Source of the DNA: Heliocidaris tuberculata
Taxonomy: Eukaryota; Echinodermata; Echinoidea; Camarodonta; Echinometridae
Length of the DNA stretch: 64,000 nucleotides
Assembly: GCA_025618425.1 (NCBI GenBank)
Contig: CM046844.1
Coordinates: 18,468,324-18,532,323 of the forward strand
Reading direction: 5' to 3'
Shown here: in pieces, positions 41,601 through 55,137 of the stretch
Numbering within the stretch: the first letter of the stretch is position 1
Layout of the letters: each line of letters starts with the position of its first letter
Position numbers and translations under genes: made by a program
The notes under the pieces: model-generated
Told to the model about the DNA's origin: nothing
The model's input: the letters and a program-made list of their open reading frames with translations, nothing else
Database searches by the model: none

Positions 41601-42039
41601 CCTAAAAATTGAATATCTTATTACGCATGCGTAGACAAAGCAAAACCATTGATCTTAATGGAGAGCGGGAGTATCGCGAAGAAGAGCCCGTGTATGCTAT
41701 ATACGTATCATTTGAGAAAAATAGCTGGAAGGTCCTATTAAATGAAGGAATCTTTCGCCGCATTTTTAGATGGCGGAGATATTTCCGAGGTTATACCCGC
41801 AAGGATTTCCGAGTCTAAATCTCCCCAATAGGACCTACTAAATCTAGAATTCATATCGTAATGCGGTTTTTTTTATTTGAGAAGAGGGTCATAAACTTGG
41901 TGCGCCACGCTCTCCCTTTGGGACTTCAAAGGGTCATTAGCAGGAAAGTTCGATTGTCAAGTGATTAGCGGTAGTCTTTGAAATGTTCATTTAATCAATT
42001 TCTGGTTGATTACTTCACTGATTATCTCGTTGGCACCTG
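35638..42039. other. Long gene-poor stretch
   Basis: No conserved gene recognised. Visible landmarks are a C run at 36091-36102, T run 36944-36964 followed by G run 36967-36978, GA microsatellite 37237-37259, G run 37434-37451, ACA microsatellite 38990-39018, a small C/G stem near 40890-40917 and an AATAATAATA tract near 41058 followed by a SINE-like TTCTATAGCGCC word. A minus-strand ORF at 40455-40718 begins with a signal-peptide-like segment (see findings). Confidence 0.45.
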
Positions 42040-42650
42040 GAGTATACTTAAAGAGAGAATTTGGTATAGAATACTGGCATCTTTTTTTTCTTTCATTAAG
42101 TTTTTTATTGATAATAGGATTACAGAATCATCAGAACATGATTAAAAACAATTTAAAAAAAAACACAGGAAAAAAAAAAAGAATCAACGCATTCAAACCT
42201 AGAATTAACGTGGAGCAGCATGAAATAAATCAGCATACATATTAAGGGAAACAGCCTCTAAAAGAAGATCTATACATCACAAAACAAACCTCCATTTTAA
42301 GAAAATGAAATGCAAGTTTTCCTTTCCTTTTAGCTATACGATACTCAGTTTCTTTACAACCCTTCAAATAAACTTTAAATCCTAGAAAAGAGGGTAAATT
42401 ATTCTTGAATTCACATAAATAAATATAATATTTGAAGATAAGGAAAATATATGTAATAAATTTTTCATCTTGAAGCCCAATTTTCTTTTCAAAATTGGAG
42501 GGTTTTAAAATCTTCTTGGTATTTCGAGAAATTACATTAACGATCTCATCCAAAATGGTTTTCACATGGTGACATTCAATGAATACATGAATAAGAGTCT
42601 CTGGATGAGGAATATTGGCATCTTCAAGACCATCCTTCTAACATGTCTAA
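42040..42650 (-). mobile_element. 5'-truncated LINE fragment (L1-like C terminus)
   Basis: On the minus strand, sequence from about 42640 reads HPETLIHVFIECHHVKTILD, which has the H-X4-C end of the zinc-knuckle found at the C terminus of L1-clade ORF2 proteins, followed by ~100 residues of basic tail ending at 42242. The preceding reverse transcriptase is absent. A poly-A/AAAC-rich region on the plus strand (42150-42180) lies in its 3' part. Confidence 0.55.
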
Positions 42651-45600
42651 AGTAATTTTTGAAGATTTTTTTTTCTTTTTGTTGTTGTTGCAGAATCAGC
42701 ACATTAACTAATTCTTGTTCTTATAGTATGATGTTCTTTCATTAACTTGTGTTTAATTGCCAAGGGCGCTCCCTTAGCACAATGAAGAAAGTACATGTTA
42801 ATTTTAATTTCGTTTCAATGGTCAGTATTTCGCTTACAGAAGCTGGAGGTGGAGTTATTTTAATGAGTTTCGTTCATAATAATTTTATTTGTCTCAGGTG
42901 CAAAAATGGAAAATTCGATTAGTCGAATGATCAAACAGCAAGATGAGAACAACGAAACAAGGTAAATAATCCTACCATACTGTAGTCTAGGCCAGTTACG
43001 TATACTACGTTCATTCTTCGTTTATGAAAAGCACGATATGAGATCTAATTTTCATTACTGTAAAAAGAGTATAATTACTGTAGTAGCAGCTGGCGGGTAC
43101 GCCCAGAAAATGTTGTTTTATGCATGGACTTCAAGTCAGTGAATCTCGCACCAGATTATGATATTTCAAGTGCAAACAACAATAGCAACCACAACAAAAA
43201 CTTTTAACGTTAGCCCCGCTAGCCTTAACATGTAAAATACATCATCCATATTGTTCACCCTGAAAGAACTCATCTTTTAGAGCGTAGGCATAATAAATAG
43301 GGGTTCGACTGAAATCGTGGAACAAAGAATATTTCTGCTGGTAAAGTTATGCAGATATCCCACTTGAACAATAGTGAGCATGGTGAAGTAGATATCCTCG
43401 TTCACCTTATACACAAGATATGCCATTAAATTTCACCAATGATATCAAAATTTATCCATGTCACAGGGTTAGGTTTCATTTCTTTGAATGTATTGACAAG
43501 TTTAAAGTGATTTGGTAACTTTGTGGAGGCTTGATAAAATCTGAGCTGCCTGGCCTTACATGCTGTCAGTGTATGTAATATGGTGTAAAAATGAAGCCCA
43601 GGGGGAAAAAAAAGCACTTCAAAATCATCATGTGCTTCATAAAAATAAACATATGCAAGTGACCGGAAATGCCAGACTCAATTTTCCCTAATAGACTCAG
43701 TGTTAGACTAACGTGTATGGCCATACGCTTTCGTAAATGGGAGTATTCTGTTATAGCTATCTTAATAATAGCATTATATATTTGAAAACCTTTCTATGCC
43801 TGGCCATGTGTTTATCCTTCTGAACATCATTATACAAGACAGATATCACAATTCAACAATTTATTAAATCAAGCCTCCATAAAGTTACCGAATCCCTTTA
43901 ATATACTGATAGCTTGCCAAAATCTGCGTTTGAACGATTAGGAGGAACCGTGGAAGTATCGTATGCACAGACCACAGAATTTAGGTCATGTTCTCCAAGG
44001 AGCAAAACAATAATAAATCCCAAATTTGTGCATGCCAGACAACATTAAATATCGCATTTCAGATAATATGATTGGTAAGTCTTTAGTAGAACCTTTTGCC
44101 CCTCTCAGTCCTCTGAAGATAGCTTGATTGGGTGCAATCATCACAAATTTTCCGGGAACATCGTTATCTGGAGCGGAAAGGGTTAATCAATAGTAAGTCG
44201 GGTTGCACGATTAAAACTGCTCTCATTAATTTTGGCCGACCTACAAATGAAGCGGGCTAGAAATCCCTGTCGACATCTTCAAGTTCGGTGATGAGTGGCC
44301 ACGGAGAATGCTGCAGACACCATCACGATGGATGGACGTGGCCAGCAAAGTCCGCCCATCTTCAGTCGCTACCCTCAGGCGACGTGTCTACAGATTAAAG
44401 GGCTTTGTCCTGGATGAAGTAAGAGGCCGGTTTTCGAAAGTGACAATTAGCGGGAAGAGCTTCAATGTATTGATGCCTGAGAGCAGTTACACGCCAACTT
44501 AGAATTTTCAATTGATGTAAATACTTGATTCACAGGCAGTAGAAGGGCTGTCTAATGGGGCAATGGACAGACAAATTTGAGCCTCCAAAGAGATCACAAA
44601 TTCATAAATTAAATTAATTAAAAGTGTATGTTTATTTGGAAAATGCAAAAAAAAAAAGGGGGAAGAAAAGACATAAAGTTTTGAACCTTTACACATACCA
44701 CAAACGACTCATTTTAGGTAAGTATTAAAACGTCAGGTTTCTGTAACTGTTACACATTTTACATGTTTTATGAGAAAATGTGAAAGTTTAACGTTGTTGG
44801 CAGATAATGTAAAGATATCGAAGAATGGATTCCCTTAATGTTAATCAATTCTGAAGATAAGGTTCTAATTAATCATTTGTCTATTTATGTCATCAATAAA
44901 ATAATCTAGATTGCACATGTGTATATACATGTACATTTAAAAATGATAATTATACTTATAAACGAGTGTGATAAATCTTTAAAAATGAAATACAGTAAAT
45001 CGCGATACATTTATAAATATATCCATGTTAGAATTTTGTTTACTCCCCATGTTACATAGTGATTTAAAAACATTACTCCCTTTTTCAAGCCGCGTAGCAA
45101 TAAGTCACTCTTGCGCTAGAAGCAAATCGGGAACAAAAACATATATATCTTCATCCAATAATGCTCAGTAAACACAATCAAGTGTAGGCGTAGACTCCGT
45201 AAAAGGTCTTCAGTTTGTTTTTAATAAAGTAATAGAGCAGTTGACACCTTTTCAATATTTTCCAAAAAGAGCCGTGTGACGGAAGGGCCTTGGGGAATAA
45301 TTTAAACAGCATCTGAATCGTTTTCGTACGCTGTTTGCGTTGTAAAACTTTTGTTCCTTTCACCATTCTCGCTATTTCATACTTTTATTTGCCCTTTTTT
45401 CCTTCACTCAGGTCATCGTAGCAAAAGCAGCTTTACTGTGGTAAGTTTTTTAAGACATTGTCTAGGATTGGCGCCGCAATATCTACCACACCTTCAGGAA
45501 ATGAGCTAGCTGCCTAGCTTTGTCTGTCTTCCGTGCGTTCAACTCGTTCATCGAAGGCTGATCTTGAAATTTGCTCTAACCGCTTTCTTTATACCATAGG

Positions 45601-45853
45601 TATATAGTGCATTTTTTTTAACGTAATTTATTATTGGGACATATAGGATTTTTATGTCGAAGAACTCATTCGTAAATGACTTTGGAAATTAATCGTCCAA
45701 CGTATCTGACTTGATGAATCAGTAAAATTTTACAAACCAAATAGATAAACAGAATTAGACTCAGTTCACGAAATGAAAAACGAAAATCTTTGGAAATATT
45801 TTGGTTATGTTAGATGATTATTTGGAAATTTAGAAACAACTTTCTTCGTGTTA
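42651..45853. other. Stretch without recognised gene
   Basis: AT-rich. A 65-codon ORF at 44308-44502 (+) is GC-richer than its surroundings but matches nothing known to me. No transposon ends recognised. Confidence 0.4.
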
Positions 45854-46138
45854 TAAGGTAGCTTGGCGAAACGCAATGGCGCATAAAGACGCGGGAAAGA
45901 CGCAAAGAGAAAATTGCTAGTTTTGTCTGTGGCTTCTAAAATTAGAATCAGACATATCTGAATAAAAGTTTTCATATTATTTTTCTTAAAAGTGTTCAAA
46001 GAGGTAAATACTAATTCGACATCCTAATACTTCGGTTCTGCCTCTATAAAATAAATTTTTCGATTTTGAATAATTTAGTCATATGCGTCTTTCCCGCGGT
46101 TTTACGCGCCACGACATTCGTTTCACGAAGCAACCTAA
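45854..46138. mobile_element. MITE with ~52-bp inverted repeats
   Basis: The left end TAAGGTAGCTTGGCGAAACG continues to GCGGGAAAGACGC; the right end is its complement, GCGTCTTTCCCGCGG to GAAGCAACCTAA. About 40 of 52 positions pair. The ~180-bp AT-rich centre has no ORF. Confidence 0.8.
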
Positions 46139-49100
46139 GAGACTATGAACCAAGTGAACTTAAAATATACAATTATAGATACGTACATCTAGACAGAATT
46201 TTACCACAGACGTCGATGACCGAGGCAGATTAAAAATAACACAAAGACAGAAATAGAAAAAGAAAACAAAACAGATAACATGCTAATATCGTGATGATTA
46301 TGAAGGAAAATCCCACGCTTACAGCTTACAGTTATATATTCATTGCATTGCTTTGAACATGAGAGAGAGAGAGAAGGGGGGGGGGGGGGTTATTTCCTCC
46401 TCCTACCCGAATGTGATTCTTGATAATTATTGGCTGTTAAATAGGAGTCTTTGTTTTTAAATTCAAATTTAGTATCTTGTGGATGGCAATAATGACGAAA
46501 TGAGGGGAAAAAACTGACAAAAATTGAAACAAACTTAAGTCTTAAAATTGCACAAATCACATAGGACAGTATGGAGTAATAACTTTTATCCAGATTGCTC
46601 TCTGTACATTTTATGGCCCCTCCAATTATCAAGAAAAAACAAACACACTTTTTCCGAACATCCAGATATGATTGGAGTATATTTCTTTTCGATTTGTGTA
46701 CGCAACCCAATTTTAGACAGGACCCCATTAAAAAAAAACCAAAAAACTTATTCCCGCTGTAAACCAATAAAAAATATTCACGTTAGGCACACACATAAGA
46801 AACAAGGCGTGATTTAGTTGATTTACTCTGATTGGCCTTAGAGGCTTAGCCTACTGCTTTTTTTAAAGAGAAAAATTAAAGCAATTATTTAGTTGGTGCT
46901 TGAATTTCGAGAAAGTGTATCAAAATGGCATGTGTAATAATATGAGTTTCTAGGGAAAGGCCAACATTCAACAAAAAGTAATTGCCTAAGAGGCTTGCTT
47001 ATGATTTCAGGAAATTAAGAGTAGAATATTGCTGCTTGCCCAATTATTCAGTACCTATTTGCTTTTAAAAAGGTCAAATATGTAAAATTAAAGAATTTCT
47101 CTGAGGGTATCAAACCATTCCTTTTTTTGGTTATTGATGTGTAAGGTTGCGATACAACGCAAGGGGTCTTTTTGAATTTTTTTAATGCGGATATTAAATT
47201 TAACTGTAGTCTAAAATTTTTCAACAAACACAATCTTTTTCATGTCTCACCTGTTTTTCTTTTCATAGTGAAAAAAAAATTACGAAAATGCCTTTTTGAA
47301 TTGTAGAGACTATTTTGAAGAAAGATGCACAAGCTGACAATCTGTTAATTACCACCAATCTGCAGATATCTTGAACCCATCTCCCCTTTATGACGGACTT
47401 TCGCTTAATGACCGAAAAGATTTCAGTACATTCATCAAAAAAGAGCGGATGGATAGGGAATGTAGAGTTATATGAATAACGCATATCCGTCTCGACTAAC
47501 TGATTGGAAATATTTTTTGGATAAATTAGTTTACGCACATTTTTTCCCCCTGTCGCCGGATAAGGTTTTATGTCCTATACATAGGAAAACAAACTCATAA
47601 GTAAACCTTCGAAATTTGACCCTTCAGACATGAACAGCATGACCCTTCCGGAGTAGATGACCCCTCTTCCGTATACGCACACGCACGCACACCCTTTGTC
47701 CGCCCACACATAATCATAACATGTGTCTCTGATGCCTTTTATACACTTTGTAAAAAATATCATTACGCTTAATAACCTGTGATGTCCTGCAATCCACAGA
47801 CCTAAAGAAAATAAAACATTGACATTTCTCACACCTTTGATAGATGTTTATTACTCTCGATTAAGCTTTCACGCGCGCGTCGTCTGGTTTGAGGTGTAGA
47901 GTATGTGCCACACTGGAACAGCCTGGCGCCTTTGATAAGTACGGGAACGACGTCTTTTCTATTTTGATAGAGGAGGAACATGGTCTATGCTATTTTAAAT
48001 AATGCATTAATGCCTTCTTGACCACATCATCCTACGGTGGAGCAAGGAGACATTAAAAGAGATAAAGATCAGAGTATAAGGTTTTGCTGTATGTTTTCCT
48101 CCCTACATACTTCACCATTTGACTTTTTTTTTCTATCGAGCACCGTCTCTGGTATTCCCAATGTAGTTGTCATAATCGATTTTTAAAAACTTGAATAAAA
48201 ACTTGAATAAATGTGCAAAGGTCGTAGGTTCGAGCCCAAACAAGGGACTGATGGCCTCTGGAAATATTGATATTGAAATATTTATCTACGCAAGCCACTC
48301 TCTAGGAAAACGTTCTTTAATTGATGTTAGTACTAAAACTGGTAGTCTGGCTATTGAAAAAATGAGGGGTAATATATATATATTATAAAGGAGCTCCTTT
48401 AGCACCTTGCGTGGTCGATGTAAAAGTTATACAAATAGCCATTATTATTACTATTACATTTTTTACCAATATTACCATTATTATTATTACTACTAGTACT
48501 ATTATTAATGCTGCTACTACCATTATTGTTATTATTATCATTATAATTAGCATTAGCATTAGCATTACACTCTAAAAACATAAAGTGTTAAATCACCATT
48601 TAAAAGGGCCGAGGAGTGACTACATTTTCCAAAATGGTAGATTAACACTTTTAACATGCTTGATGCAACACTATAAAGGCTTAGTAAATTATTATTAGTA
48701 TTATTACTATTATTTATATCATCATGATCATTACGATCATAATGATAATAATTATTATTATTATCATTATTACCGAAGGTCAGCTTTGACAATATCAGGG
48801 TAATTATCAAGCAGCGCAATCAATATTAACCTTTTATTTCAATATATTTTCATAAATATCATCATATAGGCAAAATTTCTCTTCATAAGCACCTCATTTG
48901 TATAATGAAGATATAGTCTGTTACTCATGCATATGCTAGCTATTTGAATCTACAGAGTAGGCCAAATACACAGTGATATGTATCAGCATCGCGAGGTATC
49001 GAGATATTAATCTCGCTCCAGCAGCAAATTAATTTACAGTAATTTGTTTCTCGAGCTTGAGAAGACCGCGGAACATGATGGAAAAGGCGATAAACAGCTG

Positions 49101-50120
49101 GTCACCTGTGCGCATGATATCTTGTCAATTCTAAACTTCATTCACAATCAAGCTCTCGTTTTATCTCTCTCGATTATCCCCTCAGAAACGAACAGATAGT
49201 CTGCGAAATGATTTGCAAATAACATGAATTAATCTTCTTAATTGATTTAAAACTGATGCGTCACCATTATGTAATTTCATTACATGAATCAACAGCACCA
49301 CGTTTTAATTTCCCTTTGACTATTAACTGGCTGTGACACTAATTTTCCATAATTAGAATGTTAAATCTGAAGCTTTAACTGAACCATTATCTTTCTCATG
49401 TTGTTCCAGATTTGAGCACACAATGAAGCTAAATGCATTCACTCGTCATCATGACATCACATATGGCTTTAGGTGAAAAGTTATAATTATTCTTAATTTG
49501 ACGTTACGATTGCATTATTACACCTTTGCCACTTGATTGCAGTTCGGGTTTGCTTAAAAGCCTCAACTGTCCACATTTTCTTGTTCTTATAGAATCGTAA
49601 ATTAAAACGAAGACATAGTTAAACGGCTACAACTTCTATCTTATATCAGAAGTAAAAAGAGAAAATGCAGTAAAACGGCATTCAACATTTATTGTGAGCA
49701 TATTGCTATGAAGACGATTTGGCAATCTTTTTGTCACAATATCAGCAAAGAAAAATTGAGAATGGGTGATTAACTGTTCATTAATGACTGGGTAAATGAT
49801 TTAACAAAGAATATGAAATGAAACAAAATTGATGTACGTATTTATATTTTCTCGGTTTGCACTGATCGTCGGTTTTGCTCTCCATATTTCATAATGCTAT
49901 TCACATCTGCATGTTATTTTCAATCTTTAATGAAGTTTCCATTCTGCAAAATGTGTATTATTTTGCAGTACCAAGGAAACCATGAAAATAAAGTATTTTC
50001 CGACGGATGTTTCAATACCTACAAACTCTAATTATTGTTATTCGTTAGGCAAGTAAACATACAAAGCCAAGTGAATGTACATTACAAAACATGAATTTGA
50101 GGAGTTATCTTCTTCCCCTA
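46139..50120. other. Long gene-poor stretch
   Basis: A G run at 46377-46389 follows a GA tract. A B-box-like GGTTCGAGCCC near 48227 may be a SINE remnant. A half MITE end (ACACTCTAAAAACATAAAG) lies near 48566. No gene recognised. Confidence 0.4.
48433..48790. repeat. ATT/ATC-rich low-complexity tract
   Basis: Degenerate ATT, ATC and ACT triplets at 48433-48562 and 48688-48772, separated by ~120 bp. Typical of decayed SINE or LINE tails. Confidence 0.75.
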
Positions 50121-50284
50121 AAGGTCTGGGATGGTCACAATTGTCCGATAACGATAAAGATAACGAGATTTTTCATTAAAGAGCTCACACGTACACCCCA
50201 TATAGTATGGGGTGTACCTTTAATTGAAAATTTCGTTCAATTCTCGTTATCATTATCGTTATCAGATAAATGTGACCAGCCTTA
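50121..50284. mobile_element. Fold-back MITE with GGTCACA ends
   Basis: 164 bp. AAGGTCTGGGATGGTCACA with CGATAACGATAAAGATAACG on the left pairs with CGTTATCATTATCGTTATC and TGTGACCAGCCTT on the right. The centre holds the palindrome GTACACCCCATA / TATGGGGTGTAC. It shares GGTCACA ends with the 28331-28854 element. Confidence 0.8.
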
Positions 50285-50408
50285 AAGTATACTGACAATG
50301 AGGCAGGTAAGCTAAATTACTGAAATCTAGAGGCGAGCTGAGCACTCCGACTTGCAATAGACCCCGGGGATCAATAAAAAAAAAAGTATTGAATACAAGC
50401 CCACTCTA

Positions 50409-51412
50409 CAGTGCGTCCCAAAAATAGTTAACAGTCAGAAAAAGCCTCCACAAATAAATATTTCAAAATATTTGTCGGAAAGTTTTATACCTGTGGATAG
50501 CTTAGGGTCTCTTCTGTCTAATGACACACACACACAAAAAAAAAACCTAGCGATATTTTAAACTCGAGTGAGCAAAAAGGACTTTTGCAAAAAGATGCAA
50601 AATCTAGACTCGACAAGAATTGGCATTTGTTCCGGCTGGTATTAACAATTTTTTGATAACCGTTAAAAGTTGACGGTTGGAAAAATTCTCCCCACATGAA
50701 CATTTCAAAATATGTTCACGAAATTTTAATGTTTATGGATAACTTAGGGTCTCTCTTATCAAACAGCACCAAAACAACGAACGATATTTTACGCATGAGT
50801 GAGAAAAAGCCATTGTTGTGAAATGGTGCAAAATCCATGATTGACAAAAAAACTGCATTGGTTCTCGCTGGTATCAACAAAGTTGAATGTCTTGAAAAGG
50901 CTTAGAAATTTTCATATTCTGATTAGTAAAGAGCAATTTATGAAAGGATGGGCTTTGTTTTCTGTATGTTCTGAATATCCTATCAAAACTTTATGGTCGA
51001 CTGAGAAAGCCAGCTTGAATAAAAAACTGGCCTAAATTAATATTTCAAAACACTCAGTAAAGTAGTTAATTGCTCACTGAAGCATAATAAAGAATGTTGA
51101 TGAGATACGTAAGTACAGAGAGAACTAAACCTGTTCTTTCATAAATTGTCTGTTATAGATCAAAATATGAACATTTCAATATGAACATACAAGCCAGAAC
51201 AACTACCAATTCTTGTCAAGTCTGGATTTTGCACCTTTTCACAAAAGTGGCATTTGTTCACTCAATCATTATATAATGCAAGATAGTTAGGTGTCATTTC
51301 ATAAAGAAGACCATAAGCTATTCACAGGTATGAAATTTGGTTTCAAATATTTTCACAATTTTATTTGGGGAGACTTTTCCTGACTGTTAACTTTTTTTTC
51401 TAGGACGCACTG
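50409..51412. mobile_element. Tc1/mariner-like element, 1 kb, non-autonomous
   Basis: Inverted ends CAGTGCGTCCCAAAAATAGT and GACGCACTG, both continuing into GTTAACAGTCAG(G/A)AAAAG, flanked by TA (50407-50408 and 51413-51414). The interior repeats AACTTAGGGTCTCT and TGCAAAATC..GAC..GACAAGAATTGGCA-type segments several times in both orientations. Length is near that of an autonomous mariner but no transposase frame survives. Confidence 0.85.
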
Positions 51413-51414
51413 TA

Positions 51415-52924
51415 TATGCGCAAAGCAAGTAAAAGGGTCAATAATCGTTCAAAGTAATACAGTGTGGAATAAGTTGAAATTTTCACCTCTATGACGTGGA
51501 GTTGTGTATTATTGACTCATTATCCCTCGACGTGTAAAATGTTTCGCCTGGAATGAAAAACCAAGTTAGCACAAAGCACTGACCTGGTTCGTAGTTACAT
51601 CCGCCGCGTCGCGCTACATTTGATTACTACGTACTCCCACTCAATAAAATGGGTGTTCAGAATATGTTATTTTTATCAAGAATCTGTGAAAAATCGATTG
51701 ATTTATCGACGGATATCCCGAGGGAGCGATGGAAGGAGTTAGTGACCATGCTTAATGACACTGTTGGCATTGGGTACGCTCTCGTCATTAATCTAACCTT
51801 TGCTCAGAGGTGACAAGATAAGGTTGTGAAGAGGCAAAGAGGAAATGGCTTGAATAGGATGGAACGGATCGCCAATCATGTGTCAACAAAACGTCGTTAT
51901 GGAAAATAAATTGTTTTATTGTCACTCTCTGCTAAATAACCTTCCGCGTCCTATTCTGATTCGATTATTCTTCTTCCTTCGTATTTCGTGCTTGATTATA
52001 TTTTCAGTCTCGGCTATTCAAATGTCTTCTGCCTGTCTCTTTTCTTAAATTGTCGTATTGAAATGGAGGCTAAATCGACCACCGATGATGCACCCTCTCT
52101 CCGGGATGTGTAATACCAGCCGACACAAACGTGGCATGGTGTCTAAAATGTCGAGTGACAAAAAGCGTGTACTTTCCTCGATAATGGATGCATTTTATGA
52201 AAAGGTGAACTCACCCAGAGTGCATTAGAATCAAATATAGATTTCAAAGATGTGAAAGGGATATGGCTTTTTAGGTATCATGTAATGACATAAAATGTTA
52301 TATAATCAATGCCTTTTTTTTGTTAAGCATCGAGTGATTCGTGTGACCTATATTACCAATATATGAGGAAGGGTGAAACACAAATGAAGAGCAAAAAACC
52401 CGGTGAGAGCGCTATGATTATTGACAGATTTTTTTTTCTCAGTCATTTACATTATGATATATAATATACAAACCCGTTGGGTATTATTTATGTAGATGAT
52501 CCAAAAAGGCTGATTTGTGTTATATTTTTGTTTAAGACAACAGAAAATAAAGATTTTTTTTTTTTTACTTGTGTTATGTATGTCATAGGTTTACCCGTCT
52601 GCAGATAAAAGTTATTTGATTATGATCAGCACATAATTAATAAGTTTTGGGTATGACGTCACACTATGAACTCTTAAAATCAATTTCCTTTTTCGGGTCA
52701 CGGTTATTACGTGTTTTCTTTGATGGAAATGCATTAATTCGGCGGAGCTTTTGATGCATATAAATTACGTCAATTAAAAAAAAAAAAAATTACATTTTCT
52801 GCTTGTCTAAGCAGTTACACATCACGTGGATGGTATAGACGGTGAGAGTAGCTCACCTTTTTTTTAATTTTTTTTTTTAGAAAAGAACTTTTGAAATAAT
52901 TATGTTTTTATCATTCATTTGGAT
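51415..52924. other. Stretch without recognised gene
   Basis: AT-rich with T runs near 52430 and 52554 and an A run near 52777. No gene seen. Confidence 0.4.
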
Positions 52925-53165
52925 ATGGGTTGGTCTAGTGGTCGACCCTTTAGTGTCCAAGGTTCGATCCTCAGTCGCGTTACCTGTATGGTGATGTGGA
53001 AGGTCGGCCCCCAGACATTTCAAGTTGTATATTCATCATGTTCATACCGAATTCAAACACGGGAGGGTAGAAAATGAATATTCATGACGAATGGTTGTAC
53101 TGGTTATATACGTGGCCAACCCTTACTAAATGTCCGTTTCTAGTTTAATAATATTAATAATACAT
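52925..53165 (+). mobile_element. tRNA-derived SINE, second family
   Basis: The head contains A box TGGTCTAGTGG and B box GGTTCGATCCT about 30 bp apart. A ~170-bp body follows and the element ends in AATAATATTAATAATA (about 53147-53162). The body does not resemble the 4731-5010 SINE, so this is a separate family. Confidence 0.75.
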
Positions 53166-55072
53166 TATGTGCTAGGGTAACAAATCTGTTTTGCTTGTAT
53201 TGTTATATTTATTTTCATGGACTGAACAGACCATCCAGTATTCAGAACACAAAAACATATTATAAATGTTGAATATATAAATGAATATGGTTGATTGTTT
53301 GTAATGAAGACTGTAAAACGTAGCTTCGTGAGCTTGCAGGTTTTAAGAAACATATTTACATGCTAGGTAAACATAATAATGTGAAATCACTACTTATGAA
53401 ATAGGGTCCTTTAAAAAAAAATCTCTATGCGAAATTCATCTAAGCACCCTTGAGATGCAAGCTTATTATCGCCATTTGCAGCTTATATGTCACCTCCTGA
53501 AGTTTCAAAGGCAGTGTATCCCTTTTGGAGGTGAAAAATATGAAATTGTAAAAAATACTATTGTTATTGAAGAAAATGGTGGTTAAGAACTCCCCTCAGA
53601 ATATAGGAACTGAAAACTGACTTTTCTTGGAGTAATCGACCGTTAACTTTCAAAGAGAGTTTTAGGCGAGTCTCTGAATGTCACCTGGTTATGGGGCGTA
53701 AAATGTAGCACTTGTGATCCCTAACAAAGTAAATGATTCTGTAACGAAATCAATCTACCCATTGATTTTGTCTTGGAAATCGGCATTGGGACTGATTTCG
53801 TAAAAGGAGGATTTGTTTCGTAACAAAATCCACTTGATGTAGAATCACAAGTATACATGGAACCGCTTAATCGGCATCAAGGGTTTTTCCCCCATTACTA
53901 TTCTACGAGTCCTATTACTGTAGGATTTCACATGCGTTATTGCTATGGTTATTATGGTATGGTACAAAAGGGTACCGATCCCTTTTGCAAAAAAAATGCA
54001 AAGGGATACACGACCTTTAAGATCATATCAGAGGTTGCGACAGGTATAAACTACATATCAAATCACTCTCTTGAACAGGGTTGGTGTGGGGTCCTAGTTC
54101 ACGATGTGTATGAAAAAAAGAAGCAAGAGTCCACAGGGAAATCACGGACACTCACGATCTTTTTTATTTTTCGCTGCACCCCCTGAAGTCATAGACTTAC
54201 ATTGTCAATAATTAGATTGAGAGATTGATCATTTGGTGCTGGAGGAGAAGAAGAAAAACAATTTCATAAAGCCGTCGAGCAAGTCATAGAGCTCGGAAAA
54301 AAGATGTATGGCCGAAACGTGAAACGTAGATTAAATGCAAGGAATGAGTGGGAAGTAGAACGAGCAATATAATATGCAAGGATGACTGAGAAAATTATTA
54401 ACTGATAATTTCATTTAGACTCTTCTCTAGGGTGAAATTGAATTGCTGTACACAGTGTTTTTAAAGAACATTACGCTTGGTTTATGCTCGTGTTTTTGTT
54501 TCTCCTATGTCATGTCAGCGGGTGAAAAGGTGAAAATATCATCTTTTCATACTGGTAATTCTATTTTTCTTAAAGAGCTTTTCTAGACGTGTATAGAAAG
54601 AGTGATTTATCTTATTCCTTTATATTGCATATATTGCTCATATATCTACATGCATATATAGTTTTCGAAAAAAATCGATTATGTTATTATTAATTTCTAT
54701 GTCAGTGTTGCTGCATAGTTGACGTAATGATGGGTCCTTTAAGCATATTTTTTTTGCGTATACACCATGTCGCCTCTTTTCTTCATTCAATTATATCAAC
54801 TTGCCCCAAGCTTCTACAATGGGCACTTAATTAAAAAAAAACAAAAAAACTCTGTCATTATGCGAACTGTCATCTTTTCATTGTATGAAGTCATGTTAAT
54901 TTCCAGTTTTGATTAAAAGAGCTCTGCATACATCTTAATTTTAATGATATTATTCTGAGTACATGGATAATGAATCAAAAACTGTGTTGATAAAATCTTT
55001 TTATTTCTTAGGGACTACAGTTATAATTAAACGCGCCGAATTTCATTCATAAATATGCTGTATGTATGTATG

Positions 55073-55137
<65 letters not shown>

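Noticed and set aside
42006..42245. 79-codon plus-strand ORF
   Set aside because: It is antisense to the 3' part of the LINE fragment and rich in lysine/asparagine from an A-rich tract.
44308..44502. 65-codon ORF with slightly higher GC
   Set aside because: No splice signals or motifs support it and no homologue was recognised.
48210..48245. B-box-like GGTTCGAGCCC, possible tRNA or SINE head
   Set aside because: No A box at the right distance and no cloverleaf; kept only as a note.
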